A DNA stretch of 64,000 bases. Origin: Lachnospiraceae bacterium Zagget2 (GTDB lineage Bacteria > Bacillota > Clostridia > Lachnospirales > Lachnospiraceae). Shown piece after piece: positions 1 to 7,271 of this stretch. Numbering within the stretch: position 1 is the first letter of the stretch; each line of letters opens with the position of its first letter. The notes beneath the pieces are model-generated. The model saw only the letters and a list, made by a program, of their open reading frames with translations. It did not search any database and had not been told where the DNA came from. Location: NCBI GenBank assembly GCA_001941045.1, contig MSHD01000059.1, positions 10,433 through 74,432 on the forward strand. Direction: 5' to 3'. The position numbers and the translations under genes were made by a program.

Positions 1-1618
1 CCGAACTCAGGATAATATTCTGAACCCGTGTGCTGACCGCCAGCGTCCTGCCGGCCTGCAGGTATACAATGTACGGGGAGGCCTCCTCTTCCATCACTTC
101 CTGAATCTGAAGCAGCAGTTCCTCACGCACGCTGTCGTCCGTCTCGGAAGCCGCCTGCTCTCCCAGCGCCACAAGCTCCTCATTCATATCCGCCGTCCAG
201 CCTGCACGGAGTCCCACGGTATTGCCCGGAAGGAATGCCAGCTGATTGTTCGGATCGTAATAATCCGGCCCCCACTGGCTGATAACCGCCTGCTGGGTTC
301 CGTCGCGATAAGCCTCCAGATATACAGAAGCCTCCTGCGAAATAATATTCATCGTGATACCCACCTCTGCCAGATCGGACTGAATCTTCTCCGCGCACAT
401 CATGAAGGAAACCCCATCGGGCGCCATATCCGGAATCACGCCGCAGTCGAAGCTGAAGCCATCCGCATATCCAGCCTCTGCCAGCAGCTCTTTTGCCTTC
501 TCCACATCGCGGGTGACCGTGCTTTCTCCCTCATACCCTAAGAATCCCTGCGGAATGATCCCGCTCGGCACAAAGGCATCATTTCCGGCCAGTTCGAACA
601 GACCTTCATAGTCAATCGCGTACTTGATTGCCTCACGCACTGTCGGGTCTGCAAGCTCCTCGCCGTACTCCTCGCTGACATTCATCATCAGGAAGAAAAT
701 GTCATAGGTGCTGCCGGTAACAATCTGAATGTTCTCTTCATCTTCAATCACAGCCACCTGATCCGCCGTCAGATCCAGCGCGAAATCAATATCGCCGGCC
801 TCAAGCTCCATCTGCTGTGTGTTGGCGTCCGTGATCGTCCGGACGATGATCTTATCAACACTTCCGGTCTTGATCTGTGCATCCGCGAATTTTTCAAGGA
901 TTACTTCCGATCCGCTTGTGTAAGTGGTGATCTGATAAGCGCCGGAGCCGACAGAAGGATTTGAATCCGCATAGGCCTGGAACGTGTCGCTCTCATCGCA
1001 GGTACCGCCGTTCGCCTGCGCCACCTCAGAATCATAGATGCTGAAAGAGCTTCTTGTCAGAATACTCAGGATGGCCGGGTTGACCGTATTCAGAGTCAGC
1101 GTCACCTCATAATCGCCGGTCGCCTCTACCGTTTCCACCGTATCCATCAGGAACGAAGGATTTCCCTGGACTCCCTTTAAGCGGTTGAAGCAGTAGACCA
1201 CGTCGTCCGCAGTCAGCTCCTTGCCCGTCGTAAACGTAATGCCCTCATTCAGCGTAAATACATAGGTAAGATTGTCATCGGAAATCGTCCAGTCCGATGC
1301 AATGCACGGAATGATCTCGGACTCATCCTCCGGGTTGGTCGTGACCAGCGTGTCGTAAACCGCATGCAGCACCATCTCCGAATCCCACTCATAGCAGTAA
1401 GCCGGATCGAGGGTCGTGTAGGTCGTGCTCTGGCCGATGACAATCTGCGACTGTCCGGTCGTCGTCTCCTCCGCTGTCCCGCCATCACTCTCCGTCGATG
1501 CCGTCTCATCGGACGATGTCTCGCCGGCCTTCTGAATGCCTTCTCCATTACCGCATGCAGCCAGGCTGCATGTCATGGCCAGCGCCAGAAGCACGGCCAT
1601 TACCTTTTTCATACTCAT
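1..1618 (-). CDS. Peptide/oligopeptide ABC transporter substrate-binding lipoprotein (partial)
   Basis: The gene runs off the left edge, so its C-terminus is missing; about 539 codons are present. It is a family 5 (DppA/OppA-like) extracellular solute-binding protein that delivers peptides or similar solutes to an ABC permease. A lipoprotein signal is visible: MKK start, hydrophobic core, then the lipobox LAAC with the modified Cys near residue 22, followed by an acidic, Ser/Thr-rich linker. Typical family 5 stretches follow (WTISDDNLTYVFTLNEGITF, GKELTADDVVYCFNRLK). The start was placed at the ATG at 1618 because AGGAG lies 12 bases upstream; an in-frame ATG at 1612 is also possible. Permease and ATPase genes are not visible and may lie beyond the edge. 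A promoter, a palindrome and a terminator-like hairpin precede it. Confidence 0.9.
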   Translation of the reverse strand, partial: MSMKKVMAVLLALAMTCSLAACGNGEGIQKAGETSSDETASTESDGGTAEETTTGQSQIVIGQSTTYTTLDPAYCYEWDSEMVLHAVYDTLVTTNPEDESEIIPCIASDWTISDDNLTYVFTLNEGITFTTGKELTADDVVYCFNRLKGVQGNPSFLMDTVETVEATGDYEVTLTLNTVNPAILSILTRSSFSIYDSEVAQANGGTCDESDTFQAYADSNPSVGSGAYQITTYTSGSEVILEKFADAQIKTGSVDKIIVRTITDANTQQMELEAGDIDFALDLTADQVAVIEDEENIQIVTGSTYDIFFLMMNVSEEYGEELADPTVREAIKYAIDYEGLFELAGNDAFVPSGIIPQGFLGYEGESTVTRDVEKAKELLAEAGYADGFSFDCGVIPDMAPDGVSFMMCAEKIQSDLAEVGITMNIISQEASVYLEAYRDGTQQAVISQWGPDYYDPNNQLAFLPGNTVGLRAGWTADMNEELVALGEQAASETDDSVREELLLQIQEVMEEEASPYIVYLQAGRTLAVSTRVQNIILSS

Positions 1619-1665
1619 CCCTGTTTCATTCTCCTCTCTTTTTCTGCCGCGGACAGCCTGTAAAC

Positions 1666-1700
1666 AAAAAGCGCTGAATTCCCTCCAGAGGATCAGCGCC
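1666..1700 (-). terminator. Rho-independent terminator or attenuator
   Basis: On the minus strand GGCGCTGA and TCAGCGC form a stem (1671-1677 with 1693-1699) followed by five T. It lies downstream of the C-S lyase gene but also between a promoter at 1745-1773 and the lipoprotein gene, so it could be a simple terminator or an attenuator. Confidence 0.75.
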
Positions 1701-1744
1701 TTTGCCATTTTTCGTTCACCGTCTCTACAGCAATATTTGAATAA

Positions 1745-1773
1745 ATATTACCATCATTTATATCTACTGTCAA
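1745..1773 (-). promoter_or_regulatory. Sigma-A type promoter with overlapping palindrome, upstream of the lipoprotein gene
   Basis: TTGACA (1768-1773), a 17-base spacer and TAATAT (1745-1750) on the minus strand. The -35 lies inside the 3' end of the C-S lyase gene. A perfect inverted repeat, AATATTT and AAATATT separated by four bases (1732-1749), overlaps the -10 and the start point and looks like an operator. Confidence 0.6.
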
Positions 1774-2947
1774 GTTTCCGAAGGCCTCTTTCCATGCGGT
1801 CAAGGCCTTCCGTCAGGATCTCGCGGCTTGTCGCAAGGCAGATTCTGACATGTCCCTCGGAACCGGGGCCAAAGAACTGTTTTCCTCCCGGGACAATCGC
1901 CAGCTTTTCTTCTGTTTTCAGATATTCCACCAGCTCCTCCGCCCCGATCGACAGGCCCGAAATATCCGGAAACACGACGAAAGTCGCCTCCGGCTTCCTG
2001 CACGTCACCCCCGGCATGTGGGTCAGTCTCTCCAGTGCATAATCCCGGTTGGACTGCAGATGCGCCACGAACTCATCCAGCCATCCATAACACCTGGTCA
2101 GGCAGGAGATCGCTGCGACCTGTGACAGGGCGGAAACGCCTCCGATCGTGTCATCCACCAGCGAAGCTTTCACCAGTTTTTCAAAGATTTCTTCATCCTG
2201 ACAGTAAACCGCCCCCACGCGCAGGCCGGCGATTCCGAAGCTTTTGGAAAATCCAAACACGGAGATGGTTCTCTTATTTTTCTCCCCGCCCAGAGAACAG
2301 ATACTGTGGAATTCTGCATCTGAATACACGATATCGGACCAGATTTCGTCATTCATAATATAAAAACCGTATTTTTCGGACAGTTCCAGAAGATACGCAA
2401 GATCCTCCTCCGGATAGACCTTGCCAAGGGGATTGTGCGGATTGCAGAGCCCCAGCATCCGCGTCTTCGGTGTGATATATTTTTCGATATCGCTGAAATC
2501 GATGTCGCCGTTTTCCTTAAACCTCATCGGGAACAGGTTTACCTTCGCTCCCGCTTCCTCCATGTTCGTCTTGAAGAGGAAATCCACCGGGTCAAACACC
2601 AGCGCCTCATCGCCGGGGCGCAGTACTGCATGCGCAATAATGTTCATCCCCCGGGCCGCGCTGTCCACCGGCAGGATCAGCTTCGGATCGATGTCCTCAT
2701 GTTTCCGTTCTTTCAGCACACGGGAGAGACTTTCCGCAAACTCCGGAAACCCTCTTTTCGGCGTATAGGAGAAATAGCCTCCCCTGATGTATTCGATCAG
2801 ATCCTCCGCGATCGCCCCGGGAGCCGGAAAATCCGAATCCGCGGCGGTCAGGGGAATCACGCCCTCTTCCACTTCTGCCCAGCGCAGATTGTACGCACGC
2901 TGTTTCAACACTTCAAGGTTTACTTCTTTATTTGTAAATTCAGCCAT
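1754..2947 (-). CDS. PatB/MalY-family PLP-dependent C-S lyase / aminotransferase
   Basis: A 397-residue class I/II aminotransferase-fold protein. Visible motifs are NPHNPLG (about 169-175), NDEIWSD (about 199-205) and the PLP lysine in SKSFGIAGLR (Lys about 235). NPHNP together with DEIxSD is the pattern of the MalY/PatB group, whose members cleave cystathionine or cysteine conjugates (beta C-S lyase) and in some cases act as transaminases. The substrate cannot be read from sequence. The start is set at MAEF (2947) because AAGGGG sits 9 bases upstream of it and would lie inside the coding region if the upstream ATG at 2965 were used. The gene has its own promoter and a downstream hairpin terminator, so it is probably monocistronic. 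Confidence 0.85.
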   Translation of the reverse strand: MAEFTNKEVNLEVLKQRAYNLRWAEVEEGVIPLTAADSDFPAPGAIAEDLIEYIRGGYFSYTPKRGFPEFAESLSRVLKERKHEDIDPKLILPVDSAARGMNIIAHAVLRPGDEALVFDPVDFLFKTNMEEAGAKVNLFPMRFKENGDIDFSDIEKYITPKTRMLGLCNPHNPLGKVYPEEDLAYLLELSEKYGFYIMNDEIWSDIVYSDAEFHSICSLGGEKNKRTISVFGFSKSFGIAGLRVGAVYCQDEEIFEKLVKASLVDDTIGGVSALSQVAAISCLTRCYGWLDEFVAHLQSNRDYALERLTHMPGVTCRKPEATFVVFPDISGLSIGAEELVEYLKTEEKLAIVPGGKQFFGPGSEGHVRICLATSREILTEGLDRMERGLRKLDSRYK

Positions 2948-2980
2948 GTCGGTCGCCCCTTGCAATTTTCTATGATAGAT

Positions 2981-3009
2981 ATTGTAATTGCAATCGCTGT
3001 TTTCGTCAA
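2981..3009 (-). promoter_or_regulatory. Promoter of the C-S lyase gene
   Basis: TTGACG (3004-3009), 17-base spacer, TACAAT (2981-2986) on the minus strand. The leader to the ATG at 2947 is short (about 30 bases). Confidence 0.6.
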
Positions 3010-3025
3010 TTTTTTTATGTCCCGG

Positions 3026-4879
3026 CTATGCGTTATCACCCGGCAGTTCCTTCGGTCGCGAGCACTCCCGCAGAAGCAGCATGAACTCGTCGCCCGTGAT
3101 CGTCTCCTTCTCATAGAGATACTTTGCAATCGCGTGAAGCTTGTCCTTATTCTCCGTCAGGATATCCATTGCGCGGTCGCACTGCCGTTTCAGCAGCTCT
3201 TTCACCTTCTGATCGACGACCGCGGAAGTCTCCACCGCGCAGGCCAGGGAGGCGTCGCCGCCCAGATACTGGCCGTTCACCGTCTCGAGCGCCATCATGC
3301 CAAACTCCTCGCTCATGCCGTATCGCGTAACCATGGCCCGCGCAAGCTTCGTCATCTGCTCAATGTCATTGGACGCGCCGGTCGTAATCGAGCCGAAGAT
3401 CAGGCGCTCTGCGGCCTGCCCGCCTGCGTAGGTCGCAAGCTTGTCCATCAGTTCTTCTTCGCTCAGCAGATACTGATCCTTCTCCTCGACCTGCATCGTG
3501 TAGCCGAGCGCGCCCGAGGTGCGCGGAATGATCGTGATCTTTGTGACAGGCGCGGAATGGATCTGCATCGCCGACACCAGCGCGTGACCGACCTCGTGGT
3601 AGGACACGATCAGCTTCTCCTTGTCGGATAATACCGCATTCTTCTTCTGGTAGCCTGCGATGACCACCTCGATGCTCTCCTCCAGATCTGCCTGCGTCAC
3701 AAAAGTGCGGTTTTCGCGCACTGCGCGCAGCGCAGCCTCATTGACCATATTGGCGAGCTCTGCACCCGAAGCTCCGGCCGCCGCCCGCGCGATTGCGTGG
3801 AAATCGACATCGTCGCCCAGCTTGACCTTCTTCGCGTGCACCTTCAGGATCTCCTCGCGGCCCTTCAGATCCGGAAGCTCCACCGGAATCCGGCGGTCAA
3901 AGCGTCCCGGGCGAAGCAGCGCCGGATCGAGTGTCTCCGGACGGTTCGTGGCAGCGAGGATGACGACGCCCTTCGAACCGTCGAAGCCATCCATCTCCGT
4001 CAACAGCTGATTCAGCGTCTGCTCACGCTCATCATTGCCACCCACGCCCTGACTGTCACGCTTCTTTCCGATCGTGTCAATCTCATCGATGAACACGATA
4101 CAGGGAGCCTTCTCATTCGCCTGCTTGAAGAGGTCGCGCACCTTGGAGGCTCCCATGCCGACGAACATCTCCACGAACTCCGAACCCGCGATGGAAAAGA
4201 AGGGAACTTCCGCCTCGCCGGCCACAGCCTTTGCAAGCAAGGTCTTGCCGGTACCCGGAGGGCCGACGAGCAGCGCGCCCTTGGGCATCGTCGCGCCGAT
4301 CGCCTGATATTTCGCCGGATTGTGCAGGAAATCGACGATCTCCTGCAGCTGTTCCTTCGCCTCATCCTCACCTGCAACGTCGCTGAACTTGATGCCGGTC
4401 TCGCTCGCGACATAGACCTTCGCACTGCTCTTTCCGAACTGCATTGCATTGCCGATATTACCGCCCATCCGCTTCATAAGCCAGCGCGAGAGCGCCTGCC
4501 CGATGGCGATAAAGATCACGATCTGCAGCAAAAAGAGAATGATCTGGCTCAGCAACGAGGCCTCCTCCGTCTGCACCTTGCCAAACGAGCAGCCCGATTC
4601 ATAGAGACGGTCTACCAGATCCGGATCATTGAAGACCACGGTGGAGTAATAGTTCGGCTCCTCCTCCGTATCTGTAAAATAAATGATGTCGTCCTCCACC
4701 TGCACCGTGTCGATCTGCTTTTCATCGAGCATTGTCAGAAAGGTGCCGTAGTCCACCTCCGTAATCGGTGTCTGCAGCATGGACGGCAGCACAAAGGTAT
4801 TCAGAATGATCATCACCAGCAACACGATTAGATAATAAAATATCAGGGGCTTTTTGCTGGGTTTCTTTACGTCCTTCAT
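3026..4879 (-). CDS. ftsH: ATP-dependent zinc metalloprotease FtsH
   Basis: A 617-residue membrane-anchored AAA+ protease that degrades misfolded membrane proteins and short-lived regulators. The order is TM helix 1 (about 11-33), an extracytoplasmic segment of about 75 residues, TM helix 2 (about 109-134), an AAA domain with Walker A GPPGTGKT (206-213), Walker B ([12 protein letters not shown]) and second region of homology ([11 protein letters not shown]), then an M41 peptidase domain with the zinc motif HEVGH near residue 430. Length and order fit the family. The Shine-Dalgarno before the ATG at 4879 is weak, which may mean low or controlled translation. It is divergent from the fructokinase gene. 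Confidence 0.97.
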   Translation of the reverse strand: MKDVKKPSKKPLIFYYLIVLLVMIILNTFVLPSMLQTPITEVDYGTFLTMLDEKQIDTVQVEDDIIYFTDTEEEPNYYSTVVFNDPDLVDRLYESGCSFGKVQTEEASLLSQIILFLLQIVIFIAIGQALSRWLMKRMGGNIGNAMQFGKSSAKVYVASETGIKFSDVAGEDEAKEQLQEIVDFLHNPAKYQAIGATMPKGALLVGPPGTGKTLLAKAVAGEAEVPFFSIAGSEFVEMFVGMGASKVRDLFKQANEKAPCIVFIDEIDTIGKKRDSQGVGGNDEREQTLNQLLTEMDGFDGSKGVVILAATNRPETLDPALLRPGRFDRRIPVELPDLKGREEILKVHAKKVKLGDDVDFHAIARAAAGASGAELANMVNEAALRAVRENRTFVTQADLEESIEVVIAGYQKKNAVLSDKEKLIVSYHEVGHALVSAMQIHSAPVTKITIIPRTSGALGYTMQVEEKDQYLLSEEELMDKLATYAGGQAAERLIFGSITTGASNDIEQMTKLARAMVTRYGMSEEFGMMALETVNGQYLGGDASLACAVETSAVVDQKVKELLKRQCDRAMDILTENKDKLHAIAKYLYEKETITGDEFMLLLRECSRPKELPGDNA

Positions 4880-5027
4880 ATATTTGCATTCTCATCTTTC
4901 TTATGGTTTTTAAAGCTTCATTTGTTTTTAAAGGATGTTTATAAATTAAACGTAAACTTTTTACGCCGCACTTTCTTTTTTGAAATAGCTGCGTTATAAT
5001 AAGAAAAATCACGGGAGGGAATTTTTC

Positions 5028-5990
5028 ATGAAAAAATATGATGTTGTCGCCATTGGCGAGCTGCTGATCGATTTCACACAGAACGGTCTGAGCGCGCAGG
5101 GAAACGGACTTTTCGAAGCCAATCCGGGCGGAGCGCCCTGCAATGTTCTCGCTATGCTGAACCGCTTCGGAAAGAAGACATCCTTTATCGGGAAAGTCGG
5201 CAGCGACGAGTTCGGGCGCACCCTGAAGCGTTCGCTCACCGAGCTGCACATCGGCACAGAGAACCTCCTGATGGACGAGGAGATTCACACGACGCTTGCA
5301 CTTGTGCACACCTTCGCAGACGGCGACCGTGATTTTTCCTTCTATCGCAATCCGGGCGCGGACATGATGCTGCGGGAGGATGAGCTCGACCTCGATCTGA
5401 TCGCGGATACGCGCCTGTTCCACTTTGGCACGATCTCGATGACGCACGACGCTGTGCGCGCTGCCACGAAGAAGGCGATCGCCACCGCGAAAGCTGCCGG
5501 CGCGCTCGTCAGCTTCGACCCGAATATCCGTGAGCCGCTCTGGAAATCACTGGAAGACGCCAGGGAGCAGGTGAGCTATGGACTTGGCCTGTGCGACATT
5601 CTGAAGATCTCGGACAATGAGATCCAGTGGTACACCGGCGATAAGGACTTTACGGCGGGCGTCAAAAAGATCCGTTCGGAGTTTCCGATCCCGCTCATCC
5701 TCGTCTCAATGGGCAGGAACGGCAGCCGCGCCTATTACGGTGACGGCTTTGTCGAAGCCGCGCCCTTCCTGCAGGAGAATACGATCGAGACTACCGGCGC
5801 CGGGGACACCTTCTGCGCCTGCGTGCTGAACTATGTGCTCGACCATGGACTGGAAAATCTTGCGGAGGCGCAGCTGAAGGAAATGCTCGTCTTTGCGAAC
5901 GCCGCCGCGTCTCTCATCACGACGCGCAAGGGCGCGCTGCGGGTGATGCCGACGGTGAAAGAGGTCGAAGACTTTCTTGCCACGCATTGA
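5028..5990 (+). CDS. scrK: PfkB-family carbohydrate kinase, probable fructokinase
   Basis: A 320-residue ribokinase-fold kinase that would phosphorylate fructose or a similar sugar with ATP. The N-terminal half has the substrate lid and the GGAPCNVLAMLNRFG segment with a G-x-D type pair (IGKVGSDEFG). The C-terminal signature TTGAGDTF is present (257-262) with the catalytic Asp at 260. The N-terminal motif resembles fructokinases used in sucrose or fructan metabolism more than ribokinase, but substrate cannot be fixed from sequence. GGGAGGG lies 8 bases before the ATG, and a TATAAT (4995-5000) without an obvious -35 lies just upstream. The next gene starts 23 bases downstream on the same strand and is probably cotranscribed. 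No sugar transporter or hydrolase is adjacent. Confidence 0.85.
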   Translation: MKKYDVVAIGELLIDFTQNGLSAQGNGLFEANPGGAPCNVLAMLNRFGKKTSFIGKVGSDEFGRTLKRSLTELHIGTENLLMDEEIHTTLALVHTFADGDRDFSFYRNPGADMMLREDELDLDLIADTRLFHFGTISMTHDAVRAATKKAIATAKAAGALVSFDPNIREPLWKSLEDAREQVSYGLGLCDILKISDNEIQWYTGDKDFTAGVKKIRSEFPIPLILVSMGRNGSRAYYGDGFVEAAPFLQENTIETTGAGDTFCACVLNYVLDHGLENLAEAQLKEMLVFANAAASLITTRKGALRVMPTVKEVEDFLATH

Positions 5991-6013
5991 TATCAGAAAA
6001 GGAGGAAACAAAC

Positions 6014-6322
6014 ATGGATTTTATGGACAAGGTAAACAAGTTCGCAAAGACCGCCGCGGAAAAGACTTCCGACTTCGCCGATGACACCCGCCTGAAGGCG
6101 CAGATCGCGAACGATGAGAAGTCGATCAAGGAGCTGGAGATCAAACTCGGCGCTTACTATTTTGAAAAATTCGCTGCCGGGGAAGCGGTCGACGAGGACG
6201 TGCGCGAAGTCTGCACCGCGATTCTCGTACACAAGGCAAATATCGAGGAGAAGAAGGCCGCACTGAATGTGAAAAAGACCGCCTCCGATGCCGGAGAAGC
6301 GGACGATCCCTTCGAGCTGTAA
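6014..6322 (+). CDS. Small helical protein of unknown function
   Basis: A 102-residue protein starting MDFMDKVNKFAKTAAEKTSD, charged, predicted mostly alpha helical, without signal peptide or membrane segment. It resembles a group of small Lachnospiraceae proteins that begin with an amphipathic helix and an IANDEKSIKELEIKLG-type coiled coil and in some relatives carry a C-terminal zinc ribbon; here the C-terminus is short, acidic and has no cysteines. The start at 6014 is chosen over an earlier ATG at 5987 because AGGAGG stands 8 bases before it. It follows the fructokinase gene closely and is probably in the same transcript. The function is unknown. Confidence 0.75.
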   Translation: MDFMDKVNKFAKTAAEKTSDFADDTRLKAQIANDEKSIKELEIKLGAYYFEKFAAGEAVDEDVREVCTAILVHKANIEEKKAALNVKKTASDAGEADDPFEL

Positions 6323-6324
6323 AT

Positions 6325-6561
6325 CAGACTGTTATTCTTTCTCAAAAGGGGTTTGAACATCTGCGTTTTGCGGAGGCCAGTCCGGTTGATAAGAACCAGT
6401 ACTATCCGAAATTTATAGACCGTGACTCCAGAGCCCGTGACACATGGCGCAGAGAAATGAAACGATCACGATCTTATCGGGATGATTTATTTGTCATGGA
6501 CATTCTCAGAGAGGAGATGGAGGACGATGATCCGCGCATACAGCGAATCTTATCTGAATAA
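6325..6561 (+). pseudogene. 3' remnant of a gene, possibly DUF3990-like, overlapping the HTH gene
   Basis: An open frame with no start codon near its 5' end reads NQTVILSQKGFEHLRFAEAS and continues through a charged tail to a stop at 6559-6561, overlapping the next gene by 35 bases. In Lachnospiraceae, HTH proteins like the next gene commonly sit behind a DUF3990 gene whose C-terminus has the pattern DQ-x4-T-x-KAL-x2-L-x-F; the segment here fits that pattern loosely. The body of the gene would have been lost where the unrelated small protein gene now ends (6322). Reading this as a decayed partner is inference; it could be random open frame, but its overlap with the HTH start argues for an old translationally coupled pair. 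Confidence 0.4.
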
Positions 6562-7207
6562 TGCGAAAAGCTGTCTGGCGGTCTTCTTTGATTATGCGAT
6601 CAACGACTGCGCGTTTTCTCCAGACTGGCTCAGTAAGCTTTTCGTAACTACCGGTATTGCCGAACAGTTTGAAAGAGGTAATCCGGCTTATATTGCGGGG
6701 ATGTCCGGCGTGGAGCTGGCACGTGAGGTCATAAATCTGGCATATGGCAGAAAAGAACTGCCGGAACCATACCATTATGACGGTTGCTCGCCCGAATATT
6801 GGGCCGGATGGGCTCTCGCGGAATATCAATGGTATACAGGCAGACGGTTTCGGGATATTTTCGATCGCCTTCCCTTATCGGAGATTATCTCCATGTATAC
6901 AGTTTACCATGAGATGGACATTACCTCCTTTATTGATTCCGTGGAAGAAAAATACAGAGCTGTCCGGAGAGAGCCAAAGCTGAAGCAAATCCGGGAAAGC
7001 AGAGGCCTGTCCCAGAATGAACTGGCGGAGCGTTCCGGCGTGAACGTCCGAAGCATCCGTTCCTACGAACAGCGAGGGAATGAAATCGATAAGGCCCAAG
7101 CGCAGACTCTGTACAGGCTTTCGAGAGTTCTCGGCTGCACGGTAGAAGATCTCCTGGAAAATCCTATGGACGACACAAATCCCTCAGAATGTGTGAAAGA
7201 CAATTAG
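6527..7207 (+). CDS. XRE-type helix-turn-helix protein with a conserved N-terminal domain
   Basis: A 226-residue protein. Residues 1-147 form a domain of unknown function (AYSESYLNNAKSCLAVFFDY at the start; later YWAGWALAEYQWYTGRRFRD) and residues 148-212 are a Cro/CI-type HTH (LSQNELAERSGVNVRSIRSY). This architecture recurs in gut Lachnospiraceae, usually downstream of a DUF3990 gene, and may be part of a toxin-antitoxin-like or accessory module. The ATG at 6527 has GGAGG 3 and AGGAG 10 bases upstream and overlaps the remnant frame. A bidirectional-looking hairpin terminator follows. DNA binding is likely; the target is unknown. Confidence 0.7.
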   Translation: MIRAYSESYLNNAKSCLAVFFDYAINDCAFSPDWLSKLFVTTGIAEQFERGNPAYIAGMSGVELAREVINLAYGRKELPEPYHYDGCSPEYWAGWALAEYQWYTGRRFRDIFDRLPLSEIISMYTVYHEMDITSFIDSVEEKYRAVRREPKLKQIRESRGLSQNELAERSGVNVRSIRSYEQRGNEIDKAQAQTLYRLSRVLGCTVEDLLENPMDDTNPSECVKDN

Positions 7208-7210
7208 TAC

Positions 7211-7258
7211 AAATCTCTGCACAGCAGTCCCGCAGGATTACTGCACAGAGATTTTTCT
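7211..7258 (+). terminator. Rho-independent terminator after the HTH gene
   Basis: AAATCTCTG (7211-7219) pairs with CAGAGATTT (7246-7254), with an inner CAGT/ACTG stem, followed by TTTTTCTTC on the plus strand. It separates two convergent genes. Confidence 0.75.
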
Positions 7259-7271
7259 TCATTTGCTCCGC

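Noticed and set aside
2435-3631. A 398-codon plus-strand frame across the C-S lyase and ftsH genes
   Set aside because: It is antisense to two well recognised genes and has the Arg/His-rich composition of shadow frames.
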